Source of the DNA: Schauerella aestuarii
Lineage (GTDB): Bacteria > Pseudomonadota > Gammaproteobacteria > Burkholderiales > Burkholderiaceae_B
Length of the DNA stretch: 64,000 bases
Direction of reading: 5' to 3'
NCBI RefSeq assembly: GCF_009866805.1
Contig: NZ_SIZW01000042.1
Coordinates: 124,001 to 188,000 of the forward strand
Position 1 is the first letter of the stretch. Every line of letters starts with the position of its first letter. The position numbers and the translations under genes are program-made. The notes beneath the pieces were generated by a model, which had not been told where the DNA came from, made no database searches, and saw only the letters and a program-made list of their open reading frames with translations. Positions 30,483 to 38,603 of the stretch are shown one piece after another.

Positions 30483-31526
30483 CTAGTCCGCAGAAAGATG
30501 CGCCTGCTCGACCAGCACTTTCCACTTCGCCACTTCGCTTTTGACCGTTTCGCGGAGTGCCTGGGGCGAGCTGGTATCCACTTGTGCGCCTTGCTCTTCG
30601 ATGCGCTTGACGACTTCTTTGTCCGCCAGGGCGAGGTTCATATTCTTGTTGAGCAGTTCGACCACGGCCGGCGGCGTATTGGCCGGTGCGAAGAGCGCAT
30701 ACCACTGTGTGACCTCTACGCCCTCGATACCGGCCTCGGCCATTGTCGGCACATCGGGCAGGATGGCGGCGCGTTTGGGACCGGCGATCGCCAGCGCCCG
30801 CAGTTTGCCATTGACGATACTGGGGTAAGCGGAGAACAGGCTGGGAAACATCACCTGCGTTTGACCGGCCATCGTATCGGCCATGGCGGGGCCAGACCCC
30901 TTGTACGGAATGTGCATCAGATGCGCACCGCTCGCCACTTTGAAGAGCTCGGCAGTGAAGTGGGGCGCCGTGCCGTTGCCGGCAGAAGCGTAGTTGAGTT
31001 CATCGGGGCGTGCTTTGCTGGCCGTCACCAGATCGGCCACCGAGCCGGCCTTGACCTTGGGGTTGATCACCATCACGGTCGGCGAGTGGCCGATCATGCC
31101 GATGGGCGCAAAGTCTTTCAGCGGGTCATAGCGCAGCGCTTGCAGTGCCGGGTTCATGCCGTGGGTGCCGATGTACCCCATCAAGATCGTGTAGCCATCG
31201 GCCGGCGCGCGCGCCACTTGTTCGGATGCGATGGCGCCATTGGCGCCGGCCTTGTTCTCGACGATCACCGTCTGGCCCATCAACGTGGACAGCTTCTGCC
31301 CCAGCACACGCGCAATGGCGTCATTGCCACCGCCTGGCGCGGTCGGCACGATCATCGTGATCGGCCGCTCGGGATAGGCGGCATGCGCGTCTCCGGCTGC
31401 CGCCAGTTGAGCGCCGAATAACGCCAGGGCGATTGCGCCGACCCGCAGCGTGCACGGTCGGATACGCGAGCGCGACGGCAGGCCATCGATGATCGGGCGA
31501 TGCGCGATGGGGGAACGGGTGTCCAT
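30483..31526 (-). CDS. Bug-family periplasmic substrate-binding protein
   Basis: 347 aa. Long signal peptide ending GDAHA-AYPERPITMIVPTAPGGGND, which is the Bug N-terminus; VIVENKAGANG and ADGYTILMG follow. Start at 31526 has AGGAG upstream. Lies 62 bases after the PrpF-type isomerase gene on the same strand, so transcribed with it; it probably captures the carboxylic acid that pathway degrades. No membrane subunits nearby. Confidence 0.9.
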   Translation of the reverse strand: MDTRSPIAHRPIIDGLPSRSRIRPCTLRVGAIALALFGAQLAAAGDAHAAYPERPITMIVPTAPGGGNDAIARVLGQKLSTLMGQTVIVENKAGANGAIASEQVARAPADGYTILMGYIGTHGMNPALQALRYDPLKDFAPIGMIGHSPTVMVINPKVKAGSVADLVTASKARPDELNYASAGNGTAPHFTAELFKVASGAHLMHIPYKGSGPAMADTMAGQTQVMFPSLFSAYPSIVNGKLRALAIAGPKRAAILPDVPTMAEAGIEGVEVTQWYALFAPANTPPAVVELLNKNMNLALADKEVVKRIEEQGAQVDTSSPQALRETVKSEVAKWKVLVEQAHLSAD

Positions 31527-31588
31527 GGTGTTGTCTCCTGTCTTGTGATGTTTTTTGGGCCGGGGCGTGCTGTGCGCCGCAGCCGGTA

Positions 31589-32677
31589 CTACGGGTGAAA
31601 AACGTGATCCGGTACGAAGAGCTTGCCTTCGAAGATTTTTCGGGCGGTGCGCACCAGGCTGGCTTGCACCAGGGCGATCTCGCCGCCTTTCGAAGCGAGT
31701 TCGACATCGACATGAATGCTGCCCGCAGGATGCAGTACCGTCACCCTGCGCGTGCCCGCCGCGGCCTCAATGCGGGCGTCGGTGGCGACGGTGTGTGGAA
31801 GCAGCAGGGCGGCGGCCACACCGATGGCGCCGGTGACCGCATGCGAGCGGTGGCAACGCTTGGGTGTGAAGTAACGCGAGTACACCGTGCCTGCGGTAGG
31901 GCCGGGTGCCACGATCACCGGCTTGGGCAACACGCTGTCGGTGACATCGCCTAGTCCCATGCGGCGGCCCGCTTCCAGGCGGATCGTTTCGAGCCGCGCC
32001 GTGAGCTTGGTATCGGCATCGAGCTCGGCGGGGGGCTCATCACCCCGCAAGCCCAGTTGGTGCGCGTGGACGATCACCATGACCTGTGCCGCATCGATAC
32101 AGGTGACATTGATCCCGTCGATGGTGTCGATGCGATTGCCGGTGGGAAAGAGATGCCCGGTCACGCCACCCCAGGCATCCAGAAAATCCAGCAGCACGGG
32201 CGCCGCGGTGCCGGGAACGCCGTCGATGTGCACATCACCTTCGTACTGCACATGATCGCCTGCGGTACTCACTTTCACGTCGATGCGTGCTTGCGTATTG
32301 ACGTTGAAGACGCGTACCCGGGTCGTGTTCTGGCCGGCCACGGCCACCAAACCTTGTTCGATGGCGAACGGCCCCACACCGGCCAGCATATTGCCGCAGT
32401 TGGGACGCGTATCCACGCGGGCTTCGTCCACGCTGACCTGGGCAAACAAATAGTCGACATCGCATTCTGGACGCGTCGAACGCGAGACGATGGCGACTTT
32501 GCTGGTGAGCGAATTGCCGCCGCCCAAGCCGTCCACTTGGAGTTCGTTGGGAGATCCGAGGGCAGCGAGCAACGTGCGATCGCGCAGCGCGAGGTCGGCC
32601 GGCAGCCAGTCGCTGAGGAAGAAGGGGCCGCGGGAAGTGCCGCCGCGCATAAGCACACAGGGGATGGAGGTCGTCAT
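31589..32677 (-). CDS. PrpF/GalD-type isomerase (DUF453, diaminopimelate epimerase fold)
   Basis: 362 aa. MRGGTSRGPFFL at the N-terminus, GLGGGNSLTSKVAIV with the family lysine, and RPNCGNMLAGVGPFAIEQGLV with the active-site Cys are hallmarks of 2-methylaconitate cis-trans isomerase PrpF and 4-oxalomesaconate tautomerase GalD. It should shift a double bond in an unsaturated di- or tricarboxylic acid. Start 32677 or the in-frame ATG at 32686; neither has a strong ribosome-binding site. Divergent from a LysR gene and followed by a Bug gene. Confidence 0.88.
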   Translation of the reverse strand: MTTSIPCVLMRGGTSRGPFFLSDWLPADLALRDRTLLAALGSPNELQVDGLGGGNSLTSKVAIVSRSTRPECDVDYLFAQVSVDEARVDTRPNCGNMLAGVGPFAIEQGLVAVAGQNTTRVRVFNVNTQARIDVKVSTAGDHVQYEGDVHIDGVPGTAAPVLLDFLDAWGGVTGHLFPTGNRIDTIDGINVTCIDAAQVMVIVHAHQLGLRGDEPPAELDADTKLTARLETIRLEAGRRMGLGDVTDSVLPKPVIVAPGPTAGTVYSRYFTPKRCHRSHAVTGAIGVAAALLLPHTVATDARIEAAAGTRRVTVLHPAGSIHVDVELASKGGEIALVQASLVRTARKIFEGKLFVPDHVFHP

Positions 32678-32702
32678 GGAACACATGATCGGCGCGATCC
32701 AT

Positions 32703-32716
32703 AATTCTGTGAATTG
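32703..32716. promoter_or_regulatory. Operator candidate upstream of the PrpF-Bug operon
   Basis: AATTC TGT GAATT (32703-32715) is a perfect 5-bp inverted repeat in the LysR/PrpF gap. TCTGTGAATTG (32706-32716) recurs exactly at 37682-37692 upstream of the cupin-Bug-CoA transferase operon. Confidence 0.45.
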
Positions 32717-32790
32717 CATGTTTCGGATGTATTGATGCGCGTCACAAAAGAATAGAATGTTCCCGAAGCAACCGGCACGGAGTGCGACCC

Positions 32791-33717
32791 ATGACTCAGA
32801 AATTCGATCTGGCCGATATGCAGGCCTTTGCGGCGGTGGCCGAGTTGCAGAGCTTTCGTGCGGCCGCAGAAGCCATTCATCTTTCACAACCGGCGTTCAG
32901 CCGGCGCATCGATAAGCTGGAAGAAGCGTTGGGGGTGCGCCTGCTCGATCGCACCACGCGGCGCGTGACGCTTACCGCAGTGGGCCGCGATTTTGCCCGC
33001 AAGACGCGGCAGTGGCTCGACGATCTCGACGGCATGCTGCTGGGCCTGGGCGACGTGGCGGCATCGCGCATGGGCGAGGTGACGATCGCCTGCGTGCCCT
33101 CCGCGGTGTACTACTTTCTACCGCAGGTAATGAAGCAGTATCACGAGCAGTTTCCACGCATCCGCGTCAAGGTGCACGATGCGAGCGCCAATGAAGTGCT
33201 GGTGGCCGTGGCGCAAGGGGACGCCGATTTCGGGCTGAATTTCCTGGGGAGCCAGGAAGCCGATATCGAATTCAAGACGGTGCTGACCGAACGTTTCGTG
33301 GTTGCCTGCCGACGCGATCATCCGTTGGCGCGCAAACGCAAAGTGACCTGGGCCGACCTCAGCCGCTACGACTTCGTGTCGGTAGGCAAAACGTCAGGCA
33401 ATCGTATGCTGATGGATCTGGCGCTGGCGAACGCGCCCAATCGGCCGCAATGCTCGTTCGAAGCCAATCACGTCACCACATTGCTGGGGATGGTGGAAGC
33501 CGGCCTGGGTATCGCTGCCGTGCCGCGTCTGGCGATGCCGACGCACGAACATGCCACGTTGGCAAGCGTGCCGTTGGCGGATCCCGTGATTACCCGTCAG
33601 ATGGGGTTGATCAAGCGGCGCGGGCGATCGCTATCGCCTGCGGCGCAGCAGCTCTACGATCTGCTGGCGCAGATGCGGGCGGTCAGGCCGCGCAGGAAGG
33701 CGGCCGCCGCAAAGTAG
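32791..33717 (+). CDS. LysR-family transcriptional regulator
   Basis: 308 aa; helix-turn-helix from LADMQAFAAVAELQSFRAAAEAIHLSQPAFSRRIDKLEEALG, then an effector domain. ATG 32791 has GGAG 8 bases upstream; a GTG at 32782 is less likely. Divergent from the PrpF-type gene, its presumed target. The shared motif upstream of both minus-strand operons suggests it may control the acyl-CoA operon as well. Confidence 0.9.
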   Translation: MTQKFDLADMQAFAAVAELQSFRAAAEAIHLSQPAFSRRIDKLEEALGVRLLDRTTRRVTLTAVGRDFARKTRQWLDDLDGMLLGLGDVAASRMGEVTIACVPSAVYYFLPQVMKQYHEQFPRIRVKVHDASANEVLVAVAQGDADFGLNFLGSQEADIEFKTVLTERFVVACRRDHPLARKRKVTWADLSRYDFVSVGKTSGNRMLMDLALANAPNRPQCSFEANHVTTLLGMVEAGLGIAAVPRLAMPTHEHATLASVPLADPVITRQMGLIKRRGRSLSPAAQQLYDLLAQMRAVRPRRKAAAAK

Positions 33718-33722
33718 TCGCC

Positions 33723-34889
33723 TCAATACGATCGGGGCAGACCCAATACTTTTTCCGCAATGAAACACATGATGAGCTGCGGGCTGACCGGTGCGATGCG
33801 CGGGATATAGCTTTCGCGCAGCAGCCGTTCGACGTGATATTCCTTGGCATACCCCATGCCGCCGAGCGTCATGATCGCCGTCTGGCAGGCGTTGTGGCCG
33901 GCTTCGGCGGCGAGATATTTGGCTGTGTTTGCGAAGGGGCCGCACGGCTCGCCGGCGTCGTACAAACTCGAAGCCTTGAACACCATCAGGTCGGCCGCTT
34001 CGAGCTGCATCCAGGCCTGCGCCAAGGGGTGTTGCACGCCTTGATTCTGCCCGATGGGTCGGCCGAATACCTGACGCTCGCCCGCATAGCGCACCGCGTG
34101 ATCCAGTGCAGCGCGCCCCAGGCCTACGGCTTCGGCTGCGATCAGGATGCGCTCGGGATTCAAGCCGTGCAGGATGTACTCGAAGCCGCGTCCTTCTTCG
34201 CCGATGCGGTCGGCCACGGGGATGCGCAAGCCGTCGATGAACAGCATGTTCGAGTCGACGCACTTGCGCCCCATCTTCTCGATCTCACGCACTTCCACGC
34301 GTGCGCGATCCAGATCGGTGTAGAACAACGACAGCCCCTGCGTGGGCTTGCTCACGTCCGCCAACGGCGTGGTGCGCGCAAGCAGGAGCATCTTGTCGGC
34401 CACCTGGGCGGTCGAAATCCAGATCTTGCGGCCATGCACCACATAGTGGTCGCCGTCGCGTACCGCCCGGGTCGATAGCCGGGTGGTGTCCAGACCGGCG
34501 TCGGGTTCGGTCACCGCAAAACAAGCTTTATGCTTGCCGGAGATCAGGGCCGGTAGCCAGCGGGCACGTTGCGCATCGTCGCCGAACACCACCACGGGAT
34601 TCAGCCCGAAGATGTTCATGTGAACGGCCGACGCGCCCGACATGCCGGCGCCGCTTGCCGAGATGGTTTGCATCATCAGCGCAGCTTCGGTCATGCCCAG
34701 GCCCGAACCGCCGTATGCCTCGGGCATGGCGATGCCCAACCAGCCATCGCGCGCCAGGTCGCGGTGCAGATCGTGCGGGAAGGCGCCGTCGCGATCGCGC
34801 GCCAGCCAGTATTCGTCCGGGTAGCGGGCGCAGAGTTGCTGCACGGCGTCGCGCAACGCGATTTGATCGGTCGAAAATTGAAAGTCCAT
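33723..34889 (-). CDS. Acyl-CoA dehydrogenase
   Basis: 388-aa flavoenzyme with the ACAD fold: FAVTEPDAGLDTTRLST FAD/substrate segment, KIWISTAQ, and C-terminal GGMGYAKEYHVERLLRE. The common C-terminal catalytic Glu position (in the YEGT motif) is not recognisable here, where the sequence reads RIAPVSPQ. Glu246 in LNPERILIAAEAVG could act instead, as in isovaleryl-CoA dehydrogenase; this is inferred by eye. Last gene of a minus-strand operon after a CoA transferase, so it likely oxidises the CoA ester formed there. Confidence 0.87.
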   Translation of the reverse strand: MDFQFSTDQIALRDAVQQLCARYPDEYWLARDRDGAFPHDLHRDLARDGWLGIAMPEAYGGSGLGMTEAALMMQTISASGAGMSGASAVHMNIFGLNPVVVFGDDAQRARWLPALISGKHKACFAVTEPDAGLDTTRLSTRAVRDGDHYVVHGRKIWISTAQVADKMLLLARTTPLADVSKPTQGLSLFYTDLDRARVEVREIEKMGRKCVDSNMLFIDGLRIPVADRIGEEGRGFEYILHGLNPERILIAAEAVGLGRAALDHAVRYAGERQVFGRPIGQNQGVQHPLAQAWMQLEAADLMVFKASSLYDAGEPCGPFANTAKYLAAEAGHNACQTAIMTLGGMGYAKEYHVERLLRESYIPRIAPVSPQLIMCFIAEKVLGLPRSY

Positions 34890-34992
34890 CGATAACTTGC
34901 CTCAAATTAAGGGTGAGGAGCCGGCAGCCGGCCGATGCCGCGGGCGGTCGCGCCAGCCAGCACTGCGCGCCCACGCTATTGCGACCGGCAGA

Positions 34993-35012
34993 CGCGCCAT
35001 CGCACTGGCGCG
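34993..35012 (-). other. GC hairpin between CoA transferase and acyl-CoA dehydrogenase genes
   Basis: CGCGCCA TCGCAC TGGCGCG is a perfect 7-bp stem in the 135-base gap, 12 bases past the CoA transferase stop. No T-run follows, so it is more likely an mRNA-stability or processing structure than a terminator. Confidence 0.35.
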
Positions 35013-35024
35013 TTGGTCCAACGA

Positions 35025-36266
35025 TCAGTCGGCCGTGGCACCAGACGCCCGCATGGCAGCAATCGCCGCCTCGTCGTAGCCGGCCTCGCGCAGCACCTCG
35101 GCGCTGTGCTCACCCAATCGCGGCGCCGGGCGGCGCAGGCTGGTGGGCGTGCGATCGAAGGTGCCCAGCGGCGCCGGGGTGCGCAGGCGGCCTTCGCTGG
35201 GATGCTCCACGGTGCGCACGAACTGCGTGGCCTCGATGTGGGGATCGGCGATCAGATCCTCCACGCTATACAGGCGCGACGCGGGAATATCCGCGGCTTC
35301 GAATAGCGCCAGCCACGCCTCGGTGGTTCGGGTGGCGACCACGTCTGCCACGTAGCTGTACACCGCCGCGATGTCGGCCGCGCGCGCGGTATGCGATGAA
35401 AACGGCAGTTCGTCCGCCTTCTCCGGCTGGCCGATCGCGGCGAAAAAATTGCGCCAATGCTTGTCGTTGTAGATCAGCAGGCAGATATGGCCGTCTTGTG
35501 TGGCATACGGCTTTCGATGCGGTGCGAGCACTCGGGCATAGCCGGTGTCGCCCAATGGCGGGTCGAACGTGGCCCCGGCCAGATGGTCGCCCAGCACCAG
35601 ATGCGCCATCCCTTCGAACATCGGGATCTCGATGCGCTGGCCCTGGCCCGTCGCCCGTGCGTTGAACACGCTTGCGACCAGCGCCACGGCCATATGCAGG
35701 CCCACCGTGCGATCGGCCAACGTGAGCGGGGCATACCGGGGCACGTCGCCGCTTTGCCGGCGCGACAGATCGGCAATGCCGGTTTGCCCCTGGATCAGAT
35801 CATCGTAGGCCGGCCGCCCGGCGTAAGGGCCGGCTTCACCGAAGCCGTAAGCGCCGGCGTAGACGATGCGCGGATTGACAGCTGCAAACGCCGCATAGTC
35901 CAGGCCCAGGCGGGCCATGGCTTGCGGGCGGATGTTGTAGAGCACCGCGTCGCAATCGCGCGCCAATGCCAGGCAGGCGTCGCGGCCGGCGGGTTGCTTC
36001 AAATCCAGCACGATCGAACGCTTGTTGCGGTTCAGGTGAAGGAAAAGGTGGCCCATGCCGGGATTGCGCATGGGACCGACGGCGCGCATGTTGTCGCCGC
36101 TTCTGGCTTCCACCTTGATCACGTCGGCGCCAAGATCCGCCAGCACCTGCGTGGCGTACGGGCCCATCACGACGGCCGTCAGATCGAGAATGCGTACGCC
36201 GGTAAGCGGGCCAACGGACACATCACCCGAGCCATGTGCCGGTACTTCTGCTGCCGCACCGCTCAT
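35025..36266 (-). CDS. Family III CoA transferase (CaiB/BaiF/Frc)
   Basis: 413 aa. GVRILDLTAVVMGPYATQVLADLGADVIKVE is the family III N-terminus; NKRSIVLDLKQPAG and the acidic PAYDDLIQGQTG segment (Asp155/156, region of the acyl-enzyme Asp) follow. Transfers CoA between a donor such as succinyl-CoA and a carboxylic acid. Its ATG overlaps the stop of the upstream Bug gene (ATGA), so import and activation of the acid are co-expressed. Acid unknown. Confidence 0.9.
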   Translation of the reverse strand: MSGAAAEVPAHGSGDVSVGPLTGVRILDLTAVVMGPYATQVLADLGADVIKVEARSGDNMRAVGPMRNPGMGHLFLHLNRNKRSIVLDLKQPAGRDACLALARDCDAVLYNIRPQAMARLGLDYAAFAAVNPRIVYAGAYGFGEAGPYAGRPAYDDLIQGQTGIADLSRRQSGDVPRYAPLTLADRTVGLHMAVALVASVFNARATGQGQRIEIPMFEGMAHLVLGDHLAGATFDPPLGDTGYARVLAPHRKPYATQDGHICLLIYNDKHWRNFFAAIGQPEKADELPFSSHTARAADIAAVYSYVADVVATRTTEAWLALFEAADIPASRLYSVEDLIADPHIEATQFVRTVEHPSEGRLRTPAPLGTFDRTPTSLRRPAPRLGEHSAEVLREAGYDEAAIAAMRASGATAD

Positions 36267-37240
36267 GAGGGTTCGATCCCGGCGTTCTTGATCAACTCGC
36301 CCCACAGCGTGCGTTGCTCGGAGACGAACTTGGCGAAATCTTCAGGCGTGCCGCTGAACGCGTCGAAGCCCAAGGCGGCGAGTTTCTCTTTCAGCACCGG
36401 ATCGCTCACAATCTTGTTGATCGCCGCATTGAGCTTCTGCACCACCTCGGGCGGCAAGCCGGCCGGGCCAAAGAAGCCGTTCCAGGAATTGATGTCGAAG
36501 TTGGTCACGCCGGCTTCCTGCATCGACGGGATGTCGGGCACCACCTTGCTGCGTGCCTGGGTGGAAACCGCAAGGGCGCGCAATTGGCCGGAATTCACGA
36601 ACGCACTGCCGGAGGCCACGTCGGTAAACATCAGGTCGACCTGGCCGCCGATCACGTCGGTCACCGCTTGCGGTGTGCCTTTGTAGGGCACATGCAGGAT
36701 GTCGATACCGGCACGATCCGCGAGCGTGGCGCCGGCCACGATGCCCGTGCTGTTGCCACTGCCGTAGGTGAGTTTGCCGGGGTTCTTCTTGGCGTAAGCC
36801 ACGAGCTCCTGAACGCTTTTGAATGGCAACTTGGGGTTGACCACCAGCACGAAAGGCAGATTGCCGCCGCGCGCGATCGGCGTGAAATCCTTGACCGGAT
36901 CGTAAGGCACGTTCTTCATCAGAAACGGCGCGGCCGAGTGAGAGGTATTGGTGGTCACGAAGAGCGTGTAGCCGTCGGGCTTGGCGCGAGCCACATAACT
37001 TGCCGCGATCGTGGCATTGGCGCCGGGTTTGTTTTCCACCACCACCTGTTGGCCCAGGATGTTGCCCAATTCGGCGGCGAAGATGCGGCCGACGGCATCG
37101 GTGCCTGAGCCTGCAGGGAAGGGTACGACCAGGCTGATGGGTCGTTCAGGATAAGCGGCATGCGCGAGCGGGGCGGCGAACGCCAGGGCAAGCGCAGACA
37201 AAGCGCCGCCATGCCGCAAGCGGCGAATGAATGAGGTCAT
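36263..37240 (-). CDS. Bug-family periplasmic substrate-binding protein
   Basis: 325 aa with a signal peptide ending PLAHA-AYPERPISLVVPFPAGSGTDAVGR, the Bug N-terminus, then VVVENKPGANA and DGYTLFV. Second gene of the cupin - Bug - CoA transferase - acyl-CoA dehydrogenase operon, and translationally coupled to the CoA transferase. It likely binds the acid that is activated and oxidised by the downstream enzymes. Confidence 0.92.
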   Translation of the reverse strand: MTSFIRRLRHGGALSALALAFAAPLAHAAYPERPISLVVPFPAGSGTDAVGRIFAAELGNILGQQVVVENKPGANATIAASYVARAKPDGYTLFVTTNTSHSAAPFLMKNVPYDPVKDFTPIARGGNLPFVLVVNPKLPFKSVQELVAYAKKNPGKLTYGSGNSTGIVAGATLADRAGIDILHVPYKGTPQAVTDVIGGQVDLMFTDVASGSAFVNSGQLRALAVSTQARSKVVPDIPSMQEAGVTNFDINSWNGFFGPAGLPPEVVQKLNAAINKIVSDPVLKEKLAALGFDAFSGTPEDFAKFVSEQRTLWGELIKNAGIEPS

Positions 37241-37270
37241 GGTTGTCTCCAGTATTTTTTTATGGGGCGA

Positions 37271-37660
37271 TCAGCGGATCACGCGGTCCGGCGATTCTTC
37301 GTACGGCGGGGTATAGATCACGAGCAGTCGCACCGGCGTATCGCTGGTGACGGTAAAGACGTGGGGGATGTCGGGCGGGAAATACACGCAGTCGCCGGCG
37401 ACCATATCGGCCGCTTCGCCATCCACTTCTGCGCGGGCCGTGCCCTCCAGCAGATAACAGACTTGTTCGATGCCCGGATGGGCATGGGGCAGGGCACCCT
37501 TGCCCTTTTCAATCACGCCGAGCACGACTTCCACGTGCTTGGCGCCGACGTTTTCCGGACCGATCAACCGCCGATTGACGGTGCCTACATGATTTGCCGG
37601 GTGATATCCGGCGATATCCGCTTCGCGGACGAGCCAACGGGGGTGCTGCGAAGTGCTCAC
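37271..37660 (-). CDS. Small cupin-domain protein
   Basis: 129 aa, one cupin barrel. Motif 1 includes PHAHPGIEQVCYLLEGTARAEVDG (two His and Glu as metal ligands), and motif 2 includes AGDCVYFPPDIPHVF with the last His. Could be a dioxygenase, isomerase or sensor; nothing fixes it. First gene of the operon, 30 bases before the Bug gene, with AGGAG upstream of its start. An operator-like repeat lies 32 bases upstream. Confidence 0.82.
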   Translation of the reverse strand: MSTSQHPRWLVREADIAGYHPANHVGTVNRRLIGPENVGAKHVEVVLGVIEKGKGALPHAHPGIEQVCYLLEGTARAEVDGEAADMVAGDCVYFPPDIPHVFTVTSDTPVRLLVIYTPPYEESPDRVIR

Positions 37661-37691
37661 AAGGTCTCCTGAGTTTTCTTATCTGTGAATT

Positions 37692-37713
37692 GGTTTTTAC
37701 ATCCGTGAAAACC
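37692..37713. promoter_or_regulatory. Inverted repeat upstream of the cupin operon
   Basis: GGTTTTTAC ATCC GTGAAAACC: 9-bp arms with one G-T mismatch around 4 bases, 32 bases upstream of the cupin start and immediately adjoining the shared 11-mer. Likely regulator-binding region. Confidence 0.45.
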
Positions 37714-37881
37714 GGGCGTCAACTCACATCGGGCGAACGTGCGCTGTCGCGCCCATTGACGGCGGCTGAGTTTCGTGGCGTTGAGGCGAGCGCCGGGGCT
37801 GAAAAGCAAGACGAGCGCCGGGCTGAAAGGAACCGCTGGGCGCCGTATGCGAATGCGTCGCACCGCGGCGGCCGACAGAAA

Positions 37882-37911
37882 TTGAAGCGTGAATCGGGTC
37901 TGGCGCATAAT
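37882..37911 (+). promoter_or_regulatory. Putative sigma70-type promoter for the hypothetical gene at 38004
   Basis: TTGAAG (37882-37887), an 18-base spacer and CATAAT (37906-37911). The hexanucleotide repeat lies just downstream, in the inferred leader. Confidence 0.4.
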
Positions 37912-37918
37912 TCGACTT

Positions 37919-37940
37919 TCGTCTTCGTCTTCGTCTTCGT
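37919..37940. repeat. Hexanucleotide tandem repeat (TCGTCT)
   Basis: Three full TCGTCT copies plus TCGT. Located in the likely 5' leader of the hypothetical gene, about 64 bases before its ATG. Copy number could vary by slippage. Confidence 0.7.
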
Positions 37941-38003
37941 TTCCGGCTTCGATTGCGCGCGCCGGGCTGCATTGCCTCGACCGCTCGCCCCTAACCTCTG
38001 CCT

Positions 38004-38474
38004 ATGACCGCCTCACCGCCGCTTCGCAAAGAATGCCCGCCCGGCGCCTGTGTGTGCGAGCGGGAACGCCTGTTTGACGATCCCGCGGCCGACATGCGGA
38101 TCCTGCAGCTCACCAAGGAAGAAGAGAAACGCCTGATCGCGCGTCTGGAGAGCGTGAGCAGCTATGCGGATCTGAAGGCCATGGAACGGCGGCTTCAGGC
38201 CAATCTCGGCATCACTTTGCAGATGGGCGCCCGCGCGCGTGAGGTGCGTACGGTGCGCGGCATTGCGATTCGTCTTGAAGCACAACCGGGCCTGTGCAAG
38301 AAGACGCGCCAGACCATTCCAGCCGCCATCAGGCGCTGCCTGGAGAACAATCCCGACATTGCCTTTGCAGTGCTTGACGAAGGCGGGTTGTACGGCGGGG
38401 ACGTGCAGGGCAGCCTGTTCGGTGATGAGGGCGACGACGGCGACTCGGGCAACTACGGCAATCAGGGCAACTAG
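38004..38474 (+). CDS. Conserved hypothetical protein with CPPGxCxC motif and repeat-rich tail
   Basis: 156 aa, function unknown. The N-terminus has KECPPGACVCERERL, a Cys arrangement that could bind metal; the middle is helical and charged (RILQLTKEEEKRLIARLESV) followed by VRTVRGIAIRLEAQPGLCKKTRQTIPAAIRRCLENNP. I believe similar proteins occur in Bordetella relatives as hypotheticals, but did not check. The last ~17 residues are a Gly/Asp/Asn low-complexity tail (GDEGDDGDSGNYGNQGN), and the DNA repeat continues past the stop. No signal peptide. Start chosen at the ATG before the conserved Cys motif. Confidence 0.7.
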   Translation: MTASPPLRKECPPGACVCERERLFDDPAADMRILQLTKEEEKRLIARLESVSSYADLKAMERRLQANLGITLQMGARAREVRTVRGIAIRLEAQPGLCKKTRQTIPAAIRRCLENNPDIAFAVLDEGGLYGGDVQGSLFGDEGDDGDSGNYGNQGN

Positions 38475-38603
38475 GGCGACGAGAGCAATTAGGCAACGAG
38501 GGCAACGATGTCGCTGCGATCGACGGTGCCGATTGAACGTGCCGATCGAACAACCGGATGGCGGCGACGCGCCGATCCCGGCCCGTGGGTGGGCCCAGCC
38601 GCG

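Larger units (their letters stand above)
37661..38003. other. Intergenic region between the divergent cupin operon and a hypothetical gene
   Basis: 343 bases without a convincing gene. It holds the copy of TCTGTGAATTG (37682-37692), an inverted repeat (37692-37713), a promoter-like TTGAAG-N18-CATAAT (37882-37911) facing right, and a TCGTCT hexanucleotide repeat (37919-37940). The middle, about 37715-37880, shows nothing I recognise. Confidence 0.6.

Noticed and set aside
38526-38551. Two 13-bp tandem units (GTGCCGATTGAAC / GTGCCGATCGAAC)
   Set aside because: Only two copies in a short convergent gap; no spacer pattern, so not a CRISPR and too little to call functional.
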